Source: Macrothele yani (Eukaryota > Arthropoda > Arachnida > Araneae > Macrothelidae). From it: DNA of 64,000 bases. The stretch is taken from positions 65,663,054-65,727,053 of the forward strand of contig CM077028.1 in NCBI GenBank assembly GCA_039090855.1, written 5' to 3'. The notes under the pieces were generated by a model, which did not search any database, was not told where the DNA came from, and was given only the letters and a program-made list of their open reading frames with translations. This document shows positions 22,774 through 34,277 of the stretch, one piece after another. The first letter of the stretch is position 1; each line of letters opens with the position of its first letter. Made by a program: the position numbers and the translations under genes.

Positions 22774-23740
22774 GCATTGTGTCGTACAGGTGCTGGATGT
22801 CAGTTTGTGGGATCGAGTTCCATGCCTGTTGCACTTGGTCGGTCAATACAGGGACGGTTAATGCTGGTTGGGGGTGACGCTGGAGTTGTCGTCCAATGAT
22901 GTCCCATACGTGCTCGATTGGTGAAAGATCTGGTGATCTAGCAAGCCACGGCAACATGTCGACACTCTGTTCAGCATGTTGGGTTACAGCAGCGGCATGC
23001 GGGTGAGCGTTATCCTGTTGGAAAGCACCCCCTGGAATGCTGTTCATGAATGGCAGCACAATAGGATGAATCACCAGACCGACGTACAACTGTGCCGTCA
23101 GGGTGCGTGGGATAACCACGAGAGTGCTCCTGTTGTCATAGGAAATTGCTCCCCAGACCATAACTCCAGGTGTAGGTCCAGTGTGTCTCGGCCGCAGACA
23201 GGCTGGCTGCAGGCGCTCACCTGGCCTCCTTCTAACCAACACACGGCCATCACTGGCAACCAGGCAGAACCGGCTTTCTTCAAAAAACACAACAGATCTC
23301 CACTCCGTCCTCCAATGAGCTCTAGCTTGACACCACTGACGTCGCAAACGGCAGTGGTTTGGATTAAGTGGAATGCACGCTACAGGGCGTCTGGCTCGGA
23401 GCTGTCCTTCAAGTAACCGATTTGTAACAGTTCGTTGTGTCACTGTGGTGGAAACTGCAGCTCGAATTGCTGCCGCAGACGCGGTACGATGCGCCACGGC
23501 CATACGCCGTACACGGCGGTCTTCCCTCTCAGTAGTGCCTCGTGGCCGGCCGGAACCCGGTCTTCTTGAGGCAGTACCTTCCCTTGACCACCGCTGCCAA
23601 CAATCATAAACAGTGGCTACATTCCTGCCAAGTCGTTCTGCAATATTGCGGAAAGAAAATCCATCTTCTCGTAGCCCTATTAAACGACCTCGTTCAAACT
23701 CCGTGAGCTATTGATAATGGCTTCTTCGTCTTCTTAAAGG
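22733..23740 (-). pseudogene. Tc1-like transposase (DD34E), nearly intact, one nonsense codon
   Basis: A long open segment (23503 to 22733, 256 residues) continues upstream in the same frame to LTEFERGRLIGLREDG near 23700, where a TAG separates it from RRRRSHYQ. So about 330 codons are open with one stop, and the start codon is unclear. HTH segments: GFSFRNIAERLGRNVATVYD (about 23650) and AVSTTVTQRTVTNRLLEG. Catalytic motifs: FFEESRFCL, where the first Asp is Glu, FQQDNAHPHAAAV, and ARSPDLSPIEHVWDIIGRQL. The protein ends CIQHSGG at 22733, inside a duplicated segment. The D-to-E change would inactivate it even without the nonsense codon. Confidence 0.85.
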
Positions 23741-24224
23741 TATTCTTGACTAACATCAACACACTACGGCGAATCTCAACGATAACTAACGCTCACGAAC
23801 GTTACAGCGCGTATTTACAGCAAACCTGCTTTGCATGTTCCGAGGGGCGCTACTAGCACCACACGTATGCGCCGAGCGCGATATTTGCATAGACGTCATC
23901 TTGCAGATGTACTTTCACCGCCTACCAACTGTGGTTTATCTAACACAACCCCTTCTTGGTGTTGGGATTTTTTTCGTCAGTGTATTACAACCAAAAATTG
24001 GTGGATACCTTTGCGTATTACGACGTACACAGCTACATTAAAATTCATGTCTCTGAGCGTGGTATTCACATTATCCTGTCCAACCCCTGTATACAGGAAA
24101 TGTAAATTCGCATTTAGCGTGATGTCCGCGCTTCTAGAAGTCGAGTTGGTGAAATTTTGTGTAGTTCAGATGGCCGTTACTGCTTCTATAGTTGTGGTTT
24201 TCCTATTGCAAACCTTCTGATAGG

Positions 24225-25118
24225 ATGCGCTTTATCTCGAGAAATTCTCTTCCTGGTCACTCCTGCGAGCTTTCGAAATTCATCAACCCATCTACCACGT
24301 GATCTTCTGGGATTTTTCGTGTTTCTTGGTGTCCGATTCAGTATTTCCATTGTCCGAAAGTGGTCAGTTCTTTTAGAAATATGTTTAGTTCATTGCCACC
24401 TGTGTGTCTTTACTTTGATTATGATGTCATAAACTCTTGTCGTTTTTCTGGTCCATGAGTTCGTCTTCCTATATTTCTTGGTTACACGAAGTATGCATGT
24501 CTCCATGCTTCTTTTAGTTGTGCTCAGCCTTTGAATGTCTTTTTAGTGAAGGTTCATATCTCTGATCCATAAGTGAGAACTGAAGGGTGTAATAATGATT
24601 AAACACTTTTCTTTTAAGACATAACTGCAAATTGCTGTTGAGATTTAAGACATAACTGCAAATCCAAACGCACACCAGCCAAGTTTTATATGCCTACTAT
24701 GTTTCTCATCGGTGTCTCCCTCGCTTTTTATCTATTTTCTGAGGTAGATGTAAGTATCAGTTACTTTCCAAAAATGTTTGAGAAAGTCCTTTGCATTTGT
24801 TTCTCTTAGTGCACCTTTTATCCCACTTCTTTGACTTTGGGAACAATTTCCTTGATCATACTGTGCAGTTCTGGGGGGTACTTGCAAATATTACAATGTC
24901 GTCACCAAAATAAGTGTGGGTGAAATAATCTTCATTAATAATTAATCCCTTGACTTTGCTGTTCAAAGATTAAAAGATATTCTGAAATTTGAATTCAAGA
25001 GCTTGGGAGATACGGTGTCACCTTTTCTCAACCTTATTCTAATTTGCATATGTGTTATTTCATTGAACAATTGAACCTTTGCAGTCAGGTTTTCATAAAT
25101 GTTACTAACACTGAACAA
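24225..25118 (-). mobile_element. Old 5'-truncated RTE fragment, copy E
   Basis: The minus-strand sequence aligns in order with the 3' third of RTE copy A (for example TTTCTTTTAAGACATAA at about 24605 and GATACGGTGTCACCTTTTCTC at about 25011). It has many substitutions and indels and an internal short duplication (AAGACATAACTGCAAAT repeated at about 24616-24664). Much older than copies A to C. Confidence 0.75.
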
Positions 25119-25873
25119 CAAATTTAAACTTTTTTCTTGCCCCTAAATAAAAGTGGCTGATTTTCACCAATTATCATGCAGTGATTCCGAATATGTAATC
25201 CAAAATGCTGCATCGCTTACCAATTTTTTTGGGAATTCAAGATAAAATTTTGAGGAAGTATTTAAAAATTATATAAAATTACAATTGTCTCGCATTTTGT
25301 TTCCACAAAATGTCACCGTATTAATTGTTGAAAATTAGTTATTCCATCTAAGAAAGACACACTGATCCAAAAATGAAGTCAGGAAAGTTTTATAATTACA
25401 AGAGATTGCTACAAACACGCCAAAAATATAAACAAATTAAGTGCCTTACTCACATTTTTAAAACGTTTTCCTGGAAAACTTACTCTGTATTATTTTCCTT
25501 TCACTCTCTTTGCCCCTTGAAGGAAGATGCTCCTGACGAAAGAAGCTGATTGCTCTTAGTCGCCGAGGGTCGAATTGTCACTCGTGGGCTTTCTCAGAGC
25601 AAGTGTGTCCTCCAACGACGGGTGAAAAAGGAGGGCTGGGGTCTTTTTGTTCGTGGGTGGCCCACGGTCAATGGCTTTCTTGAGGGAAGCGCCTTTTTAA
25701 CTGACGGCGAAATTCTAGCTGCTGTTTTTCTCCCGTTGAGTGACCAAAGATATTATTCAATTATATTTTAAAAACTTCTATATAACGAATATCCTCCCCC
25801 CCCTTCCTGAGAACGGGCTGGGACGGAATCGTATGTTTCCTGGTCAGCCATCAAACCGTACTTGAAGTAACTC
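25119..25873. other. Intergenic stretch, nothing recognised
   Basis: No gene or element identified. The 73-residue ORF at 25550-25771 has no motif. Confidence 0.4.
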
Positions 25874-26012
25874 TCTGTAGAAGAAGGAATTCTCACTAAT
25901 TCCAGACGAAATGTGGAAGAGCCATCACACATTTTTCGAAGCGTAGAAGAAATTCTCATTGATTCTAGGCGATATATGGAAGGAACATCACGCCTTTTTC
26001 TAAGATTCTAAT
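25874..26012. repeat. Two-copy tandem repeat of about 70 bp
   Basis: GTAGAAGAAGGAATTCTCAC and GTAGAAGAAATTCTCATTGA head two diverged units (about 25876 and 25945). Both contain a GGAAGA/GGAAGG-CATCACxC segment. Confidence 0.55.
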
Positions 26013-26068
26013 GGACCAGTAGATCCATCTTTGCGTTCGTGCGCCAATGTGAAACCCAATTTTACCTG

Positions 26069-26135
26069 TGGCGGAGCCGGAATCTGGACCCCATTGCTCC
26101 GGTTCCAAATGCTTTCACAATTAAGCTACACCGAC
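26069..26135 (-). repeat. Degraded tRNA-like sequence
   Basis: Inverted, it reads GTGTAGCTTAATTGTGAAAGC (A-box-like) followed by GGTCCAGATTCCGGCTCCGC (B-box-like) with an acceptor-like end. Pairing is imperfect; most likely a relic of a tRNA-derived SINE rather than a gene. Confidence 0.35.
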
Positions 26136-27413
26136 GAAATTTTTCGCTGCAACTTTACCGTCTTGACATGTGCGTCACCTATGTAGTACGTCACCACTGC
26201 TAAATTCCCTTATAAGGAAAGGCTTGAAGAACCAGCTCGGCAGGTATTCTGAAATAAATCTAGTGAATAACAGTGTAAGAGTACATTCATCAAAAGTTCG
26301 AAAGTCTTTTAATGCAATAAAAAATTTATTTTTTTATTTTCTGCAGTACAGTTTCCTTTTATTTTTTTTTATTAAAGTTCTTAATTTTTTGCCAAAAAAT
26401 TTGTAGGATCCCCAGGGATTACGTTTTAATCTTGTAGCTTTAAAATTCCATTAATTTGGTAATAAAACAATTATTCTTTCAACTAAGCCACCTGACTAAA
26501 AGAAAGTATCTGGAACTTCAGTCTTAGGAAGTATCTTAAAGTAGCGTTCCTTTTTTTTTAAACATAAGTTTTGGTGCCTTCTTTTTATTCTTAAACTAAA
26601 AGAACAGCTACGTGCCTTTGAATATTGTTTTTCCAGCAAAGTGTCGGCATGACACATGGGCCGGCATCTTTTTCAGATTCCGTCTGATTTATTCCTTTCG
26701 TGATGTACGACAGATTTTGCCTGGTGGTGAAAGGAGCGCGCGCTGCTGCCAGCGGGAACTTCTAAAACTCTCATCATGTGGGTCAAGGCCTGACCTTCTA
26801 GACGGTGTAACGTACCCGTAACCGATCGATTTCCAGTCGGGATATCTTCGCGTGTTCCACCGCTCTTCCCTTCGGCGTTCGAGCAGAGATAACTGTTCTT
26901 ACTTGCAGTCTGAGTCGGGTACCTCCTTTCTCTCATCCCTTCCATCCCACGTGATAAAGAGGCCATAGCTTTTTTTATATATATATAAATATATATTTTT
27001 CTCAACAGCTCGTCTAGTGTCCGTAGATCTGCTATTGGTCGACGTCGATTGACTGATCCGAAAATATATTCGTTCGATAAAGGGGTCGAATAACCATTTT
27101 CTCAGGGGAAATTCCGTTGATAAATGGGACCGTAATGTCTTCGATGAATGTATTCCCTACGGTGCAGAACTAAAAATTATGGAAGTTTAAAGAGTTACCT
27201 CACTTTTACGAAAACTATGCTTTTACTGTGTAGCACATTCTATTTTTAACATCACGTCAAAGGTAAACGGTTAATGGAGATTTTTTTATAAGGCGAAGTA
27301 ATTTTGATAAGCAAAAAAAAAAAAAAAAAATGGAATCGGGAGGATATAGCTTACATTATTAGAATCGCACAATTTTTTCTAACTCGGGCCACTAAACTGG
27401 CGCAAATTACGCC
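26136..27413. other. Intergenic stretch with short low-complexity runs
   Basis: Contains an AT dinucleotide run at about 26975-26998 and an A-run at about 27314-27331. No gene recognised. Confidence 0.4.
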
Positions 27414-27420
27414 ATAAGAA

Positions 27421-27825
27421 TTATTGTACGCAGTTCCTATTAACTCTTGACTTCGTTAAAAACTTATAGAATGTATCAATCAACACAAGGATTTTGATTA
27501 AAGAGATCAACCCCTTCACGGAAGCACATCTGGTTATCAAATAACATTAGAACGCAAAAATAGGACCTGGCAGTCTGAAAATTTTTGTAATTTCATAAAG
27601 TCTGTCACAAGTATTGTTATACGCAATTCCTATAAACCCTCTACTTCGTTAAAGTCTTCTAAACTGTATCAAGCAACAAAAAGTTTTTGATTAAAGAGAT
27701 AAACCCGTCTTCACGGGAGCCAATCTACGTAATAATCAAAATAACACTAGAATGCAAAAGCAGGACCGATACGTCTACGATTTTTTAAAGAGGAAAATTT
27801 GGTAATTTCAGGAAATTAGCAAATA
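27421..27825. repeat. Diverged two-copy tandem repeat, about 194 bp per unit
   Basis: Units start near ATTATTGTACGCAGTTCCTA (27421) and ATTGTTATACGCAATTCCTA (27614). They share, in order, CTTCGTTAAA, TTTTGATTAAAGAGAT, ATAACA-TAGAA-GCAAAA and GTAATTTCA blocks, and look roughly three-quarters identical by eye. Confidence 0.7.
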
Positions 27826-28716
27826 AAATATTTCTTGAATATGTCATTAAATGCAGTACAATATCTACTTATCCAGTTTTTATTTTTACTTTAAAGTAGT
27901 GTTAGATGGTATGGTAAACCGCTATTTGAACCTTCCCTTTGAATTCCTGTTCCTATATAAGTTTGGTTTCTTCTTGTTAAAAATTTATTTTCTGACAAAA
28001 TGCCCCACATTCTCTCTCGATGAATTTAAAGTTGGCAACACCTGACAGCAGGTCAAAGACCAATCAACGCAGTTAGACTTGAGATATAAGAACTTGCGTG
28101 TGCAATGTTTGAAAGGCAATGTAAATAGACAAAGTCGTCGCTCTTTCCACGTTTTTCTTTATTTAACACACAGCAACCGAAAAATTGTATTTCGACACAG
28201 CTGCGATCCTATCCCAGATCTCTCGATAAGTAGCCGAGTGCGTTTGCTTTACGCTACGGTGCCAACAATCCACGGCGCCATGTATGTTTATTTGTCAGTA
28301 TGTGACTTCACAAATCCGTAGGGATGGGCTCAGCAACTGAGACGTCTCCATCTGGTGGGGCTTAACGACACAAATTATTTAATTGTAGCTAATAAATCCA
28401 AAGGACGAGAGGAATAGTGAAAATCTTCCAAATTCGTGGAGACAATGTAAATAGACAAAGTCATTCGCTCTTACTTTTAAGCCCCACCAGATGGATACGT
28501 CTCGGTTGCTTAGCCAATCCCTACGGATTTGTGAAGTCAGATGCTGACAGATAAACACACAGAGCGCATTGGATTGTTAGCACCGTAGCGTAAAGCGAAC
28601 GCACTCGGCTAGTTATCTGGAGATCTGGAGGTCGATCCCAGCGGTGTCGAAATACATTTTTTTGGTTGTTGTGTGTTAATTAAAGAAAAACGTGAAAAGA
28701 GCGATGACTTTGTCTA

Positions 28717-30006
28717 TTGGGTTGTCGGAAAAGTCATGACATATTTTAGCCGTGTTTTGCGAAAGTCATTTATTGATAGAAAAAAAGATCAATCAATCAA
28801 TTATATAATGCCCGTTGTGTTCGATTACCTTTTGCCATCTTTCAGTGAGCTGCATAATGTCTCGTTCATAGAAGGACCTGTCTTTCGTGGCGAAATCCTG
28901 AACAAGATGCTGATTTACAGCATCTTCTGAATTGAACGTTATACCACGCAAGGACTGTTGAAAAGAGCAAAACAAGCAGAAGTCTGACGGCGCAAGGTAA
29001 GGCGAGTATGTTAGGTGTGGCAACGCATCCCATCCAAGCTCCAATAATTTTTGGCGGGTGATCAAACTTGTGTGTGGTGACGGAACATACGTTGTCGTGA
29101 CGGAACATAACACCTTTACGATGAACGAGCTCTGGACGTTTCTGGATGATGGATTCGTTCAAACTGTCCAATTGCCGACAGTACACATTCGAATCGATTG
29201 TTTGGTTCCGTGGTAGGAACTCGAAAAACACGACACCTTTAAAATCCCACCACACTGAGACCAGAACCTTCCGCTGATGAATGTCTGCTTTGGATGTTGT
29301 TTGAGGCGAAGCAGCACGTCGGGACCGAGACCGTTTGCGCAGCACATTGTTGTACACAATCCACTTTTCGTCACTAGTTATCAGTCGCTTCAAAAAAAGG
29401 ATCGTTTTCCTCACGTTTAATGAGCATATCGCAGACGTTTATACGTGCCGTCAGTTGAGCTTCTTTGAGTTCATGAGGAACCCACACATCGAGCTTGCTT
29501 ACGTATCCCAGCTTCTTCAGGTGATCGTGAACGCTTAAATGATGGATGTGCAATGTGTCTGCAATCTCTCGTGTCGTGCAACGTGGGTTTGACTCGATCA
29601 ATGCCTTGATTTGGTCGTCCTCAACCTCGGTTGGCCTCCCGGACTGAGGAGCATCGTTGAGGTCAAAATCACCTGCACGGAATTTTGCGAACCACCGCTG
29701 GCACTGACGTTCTTGTAGAGCATTATCACCGTACACTTTACGCAACGTTTCACAAGCTTGACGCGCGTTCTTCCCTTTACGGAAGTAAAATATGGCGAAA
29801 ATGCACAGTTTGGTCTTCCATCTTCAAGTTGATGTCAAATCTCCGCAAATCACCCAAATCGCTCACTATTCCTTTTAGACTGCAGCTAGAACTGGCACCT
29901 GTCGAATGCCATAGCGATAACAGAGCTGTGCATGCCTCTAGTACTTCCAAAACTGCCCAACTGCCATCAGGTGCCAAAATACGTCATAACTTTTCCGACA
30001 ACCGAA
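28717..30006 (-). mobile_element. Mariner DNA transposon, 1290 bp
   Basis: The ends are TTGGGTTGTCGGAAAAGTCA at 28717 and, inverted, TTCGGTTGTCGGAAAAGTTA at 30006, flanked by TA (28715-28716 and 30007-30008). Full length for a mariner. It carries one minus-strand transposase with frameshifts. Confidence 0.92.
28793..29790 (-). pseudogene. Mariner transposase (DD34D), frameshifted
   Basis: The N-terminal domain (29745-29374) is clean: RKVYGDNALQERQCQRWFAK (HTH), DAPQSGRPTEVEDDQIKALI, then ESNPRCTTREIADTLHIHH. The next frame has ITSDEKWIVYNN (first Asp), VWWDFKGVVFFEFLPRNQTI and FRHDNVCSVTTH (second Asp). The last frame has LGWDALPHLTYSPYLAPSDF; the first Asp of the usual SPDLAPSDY is Tyr here, but the PSD Asp remains. 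A 20-bp direct duplication (29077-29116) lies right at the second-Asp motif and coincides with the frame change. The sequence style resembles cecropia/Hsmar1-type mariners. Dead. Confidence 0.88.
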
Positions 30007-30099
30007 TATTTACATTGTCTCCATGTTTTTAGCAGATTTTCACCGCTTAAAAAGCAATCTTGTTGTAATGATCGAAAGGCTATGATAGAAGAGCGATTT

Positions 30100-31090
30100 A
30101 TGTTATGAGATATATGCAATCTTTTACACATATTTCATGCACAGTGCGGGAATTAAGTAATGATACTGAAATAAAACAAAAATAGAAAATCAGGAAGACC
30201 AACGTGAATGTATTTTGTTCGTAGTACATTCCTCCTGCGTTAATACAAGAAGTGGCACGATCAGCCAATGAAAGGAAGGCCTTGCAGAGGTCATCTTTTG
30301 GTATGGAGTGAAGAGCTGATGTCATAGTTCTCTTTAATTCTTTAGTGCCTTGAAAACCCTTTCCCTTTAAAGGCAGATTTTATTCAGGGCACAGAAAGTA
30401 GTCACATTCACATCTGGAGAATAGGGGGGACAGTTGTACTTGTTTTCGTGACAGGATTGCGGCCTGCTCTGTATGAGGGTGTGTTATCGTAAAGAAGGAA
30501 CCCATTGCCCTTTTCTGTACTCAGGCCTGACAAGAACAATCCTCTTCCACAATCGCTCCGAAACGGATGTGTAAGCATTGTCATTGATAGTGGTACATCC
30601 AGGAATGAACTCGTGATGTAGAGAGCTCACTTACTGTAGTAAAACCACCATCTTAAATTTTGGATTTCTGTAACCTGATCTTCTTTCCTTTGGGTGATTG
30701 TGGCGATTTCCACTGAGCAATATGACGCTTCGTTTCAGGATCATAACAAAAACACTGTCTCGTCACCTGCTACAACGCTTTGGAGAAAATTTGGCCCTTG
30801 AGCACTATGACGCTTCGTTTCAGGATCATAACAAAAACACTGTTCCGTCACCAGCTACAACGCTTTGGAGAAAATTTGGCCCCTGAGCACTATGACGCTT
30901 CGTTTCAGGATCATAACAAAAGCACTATGTCTCGTCACCTGCTAAAACGCTTTGGAGAAAATTTGGCATTGTTTCGGCAGTATTTATGATGGCTTCTGTG
31001 TACTCTACTCGTGCATATTTCTAGTAATCTGGCGAAGCATAAGGAACAGAACGAACAAACGTTTTTTTACTCCCAAATCTTGCACTAAAA
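30100..31090 (-). pseudogene. Second, degraded mariner-like transposase with a triplicated catalytic segment
   Basis: On the minus strand, the N-terminal side reads YASPDY-KYARVEYTEAIINT near 31000. Then come VAGDETVF (first Asp) and YDPETKRHIAQWKSPQSPKG near 30690-30770, typical of mariner transposases. The C-terminus is IPKDDLCKAFLSLADRATSC then INAGGMYYEQ (30300-30200), matching the family ending. The middle is poorly legible and several frames are used. TIRs were not identified. An 85-bp segment around the first Asp is repeated three times (30721-30975). Confidence 0.65.
30721..30975. repeat. 85-bp tandem triplication in the mariner pseudogene
   Basis: TATGACGCTTCGTTTCAGGA starts units at 30721, 30806 and 30891. 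The third unit has two extra bases (ACTATGTCTC). Each unit spans the GDETVF / YDPETKRH coding segment. The period is not a multiple of three. Confidence 0.92.
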
Positions 31091-31304
31091 TTTATCGAAT
31101 CGTCTCCTTATCTATAGAAATTCCGCTGATTTATTTTCAAACAAAAAGCAGTGGTCCAGAACACGTGAAGAACATGTAGGTCCCGGGTGAAAGATAACAT
31201 AGTGAAAGGGACAGACTCACGATAAAAGTGGAAATGAATAAAGCATGTTGGCAAGCTTGCGCGCATGGTTGACAATAATCGTCCGAACATTGCGGTTAAT
31301 TTTA

Positions 31305-31446
31305 CTCAAGAAACACATATAGTGTACTAAATCCGTTTATTTTTGCGGTGTAATAATGGACATAAATCGAGGCTTTTTCAAGGAAATGCTATTCATATTA
31401 CACCACAAAAATAAACGGATTTACTACCCTATAAGCGTTTCTTGAG
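31305..31446. mobile_element. Small palindromic MITE, TA-flanked
   Basis: A 142-bp segment is bounded by TA (31303-31304, 31447-31448). The first 55-60 bases (CTCAAGAAACACATATAGTG onward, including AATCCGTTTATTTTTG) are the near-perfect inverse of the last 55-60. A transcript would fold into one long hairpin. Confidence 0.8.
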
Positions 31447-31448
31447 TA

Positions 31449-32937
31449 TTCACGATCTGGTATATTTAAAATAACATTACGATTAATTTTATTTTACTTT
31501 TGCAAAAGTCCTCTGATTTGTTCTCTTTATTTTTCATATTCAGACAGAGTAAAGCAGCTACTACGCATTCTAGCGCGAGGAAGAATACAGCCAAACGCGG
31601 TAGGTGCAGATCTGGGAAAGTCTAGCCGAAAGCTATTTCTATCACCGTTTTATTCCTCAGAAATTACTCGGAGATACAGCAAGTTTCAAACAGAAAGTGA
31701 AAATATCAAAAAATATCTTTTCACTGACTCCGAAAAGTTAACAATGCTACATCTTTCTTTGTTTGCCGTACCAGGAGATTCCATGCTGTGAACACTTTTA
31801 CTTAAAGAGGCGAGATATAAAAGAAGTGTAATCTAATATTTATTAATTGTTTTATAACTTCGCATTTGCCGTGATTCCTCTACCTTAAAAAAAAAAACAT
31901 CATTTCTAGAACTTTCATTTGAAAAATCTTTATCTAATAACCTTAAGCAACACACAAATCCATTAATGTTTTTATAATTTCTTCTTGAGGAGAAAAGGGC
32001 CGTAATGTTTTGTTTAAACATTATTTTCTGAAATAATATTCCGCCTGTTTTGTTGTTTGGAAAACTGCAACGTTTAAATGAATGCGGACACATTTTTCTA
32101 CCTGTTTTTATGATGGGAAAACAATATGAAAAGCTAACACAACAGAGAAATGTCAACAGTTGTTCTTTGAAAAACACTGCGGTTAAATAAACAAAAAAAG
32201 TTATTGTTTATTTAACAGTAAGGTTTCCCAACGAAGAGCTAATGACATTTCTCTATATTATGTTACCTTTTCATATTTTTTTTAATTGGAGAAAGGGGAG
32301 GGGGCGTAGAGTTGGAAGGTTTTCTGTTTTAAGTGTGACGTTTTTCGGAATAGTTAATTTCTTCTAATTACGTGCCATTTGATGTGGTACACTGTAAGAA
32401 CACGTTTTCATTTTATTTCATTTCATTTATTTAGCTATCGCATCAAGATGCATAGCATATATATTAACCTTCTCTCTTTTTTGAACGTCATTTTAAATCG
32501 CTTGCTGAGCGACGATTTCATTTTTTTAAACTGCTTTTACAGTTCTACGTTTGTGGGAAATACACCCTCTGATTCATAATGGGAGCTCACGCTATGGAGG
32601 GACGGCATTCGGGAATTTAACATGAATATAACTGGAAATGAATGAGTCCTTTCGTTACGCAAGTATGGCTCACATTGTTAAACAACGGAAATTAGAATGC
32701 ATTAATATAATCAAGACAAATTGCTTAGAAAAGGAACATTTCTTTTATGCAAACAAACTTTACACATATCTACTCAAAAATACATTATATAACACGAGTT
32801 TTTAAAATCCGTAAATTGAAATTACATATTTCACTTCAAGTTTCCTGTATACAATTGTAGAGAGATGTGCAAAACAGAAAAACAATTGAGCAGAGGAAGT
32901 GATAATTGAGCGAAGCGATTCCGAAGGCCGAGCGGAG
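31449..32937. other. AT-rich stretch, nothing recognised
   Basis: Short ORFs only (for example 31833-32177 minus) without motifs. Confidence 0.4.
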
Positions 32938-33440
32938 CTCTCTTTACGAGACTCGAGACAATTAGTTGTTCGGGCATAGGTACGAGATGACTAATCCGAT
33001 CACCGTGATTTTTTGCATGCGATTGGTCAGGTTTTGACGCCTTCCAATTCCCGAAATTCCGTGTCATTGAGGAACAATCGTTCAAAAACTTGCTTTTTTA
33101 GGGAGTTTTCCGGGTTTTGAGAAGGGGTCGTTTGTTACCTATCTCCTCCAAAGATCTTCAGCCGATCGCGGTGACGCTTGCCACAGAGAAAGAGAAGGAG
33201 ATGGTGAGTGACATAGGGTTGGTATCATGGTGATTGGTCATGTCGTATAAAAATAATGACCATTAAAAAACTTATCAATTTTAATAATGATTGAAAAAAT
33301 CCGCCCTCTATACGAGACTCGGGACAATTAGTTGTTCGGGCATAGCTACGACATGACACATCCGATCACCGTGATTTTTGGCATGCGATTGGACATCGTC
33401 CGTGTTCAGGTTTTGACTCCTTCCGATTTTGCAATAGCTT
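32938..33440. repeat. Direct repeat pair, about 125 bp each, 366 bp apart
   Basis: ACAATTAGTTGTTCGGGCAT, then CCGATCACCGTGATTTTT and GCATGCGATTGG occur in order at about 32948-33050 and 33314-33430. A weaker version (CAGCCGATCGCGGTGACGCT) lies between them. Confidence 0.75.
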
Positions 33441-33524
33441 CTCTTAAAATTTGCCAACTGTACCCGAGTTATCGGTTACCGTTGGCAGCTTGTCCTAGTC
33501 ATTAAAAATATATCTATACGTTTA

Positions 33525-33665
33525 CGTCACTGTTCAAAATGTTCTGATAGGTTACAACAAAAAGTGTTACTACACAAGCAGCACTACATTCTGAGAAAAG
33601 TTACACCATTTTGTGGCGCAAACAAAACCAACAATATGGTGCAACCTTGTACCATAATAAAAGAA
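33525..33665. mobile_element. Degenerate relative of the MITE at 52854
   Basis: Shares GCAGCAC-AC-TTCTGAGAAAAG, then ACACCATTTTGT and GGTGCAACCTTGTACC-like blocks in the same order as the interior of the 52854-53086 MITE. The ends are not preserved. Confidence 0.4.
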
Positions 33666-34277
33666 ATTCACATATTGCCTTTACATTTAGATTTATCCTC
33701 GTAGGACTACGAAGCGTTAGATCAAGAAACTTACCTGAAGATAGTTTCACTTTCTACTTGTGCGTTTCGTCATGAGACTTACACATCCAGCAGATACTGT
33801 TATCTAAATTATGTCACTGAGATTCAGAGGTTAGCTCCTAAAAAAGCTCATGTGGAAGATTAAAGTTTAAAACTGATGGTGCTAGGTTTTACTTTGTGTT
33901 GATGTATCCAAAGTTTCAATTTACAGCGATCTCGGCAAACAATTTGAACTTCTCTGATATTCATCATGTCTCACAGAAGACCTTTTGTACTTCTTACTTA
34001 GTATCTTTTTCTCCTATAGACATTCCTGAATCTGGTCCTCCGATGATATCCTAGGCTTTCTACCTTTCTTTTGTACCACAAGGGGGGGGGCTGACTAAAT
34101 TGGCTTAGTAACAATCTCACCACTCATTCTTTCAACACTGAAAAACATCCTAATATGTCACCACCTTCCTAACAACATTTTGCTTTACAATTACACCTCT
34201 GTAGCACACCTTCATTCCTCGCACAACCACAACTCGTCATACCACCTTCCGTAAGTAACGCAACACCCAAACGGCTG
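33666..34277. other. Intergenic stretch, nothing recognised
   Basis: No gene or element seen; a run of nine G at 34083-34091. Confidence 0.4.

Larger units (their letters stand above)
22640..23982 (-). mobile_element. Tc1-like DNA transposon, family III, left TIR lost
   Basis: The right terminus (inverted CACTGACGAAAAAAATCCCA) ends at 23982 against TA. The transposase is on the minus strand. No matching left terminus is visible; instead the C-terminal coding end runs into short tandem repeats at 22650-22773, so the left boundary is approximate. Confidence 0.75.
28115..30022. mobile_element. Palindromic tRNA-like foldback element (family C, copy 1), split by a mariner
   Basis: The left arm at about 28115-28371 and right arm at about 28482-28716 are inverted copies. 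They share CAATGTAAATAGACAAAGTC, CGCTCTTTCCACG-like, TGTCGAAATACA-like, ACGGATTTGTGAAGTCA and AAGCCCCACCAGATGG segments. Each arm carries an A-box/B-box tRNA-like unit. The outer end of the right arm (TTTACATTGTCTCC) is found beyond the mariner at 30009-30022, so the mariner landed inside the arm. The 110-bp centre holds a third copy of the arm end (28440-28461). Confidence 0.75.
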
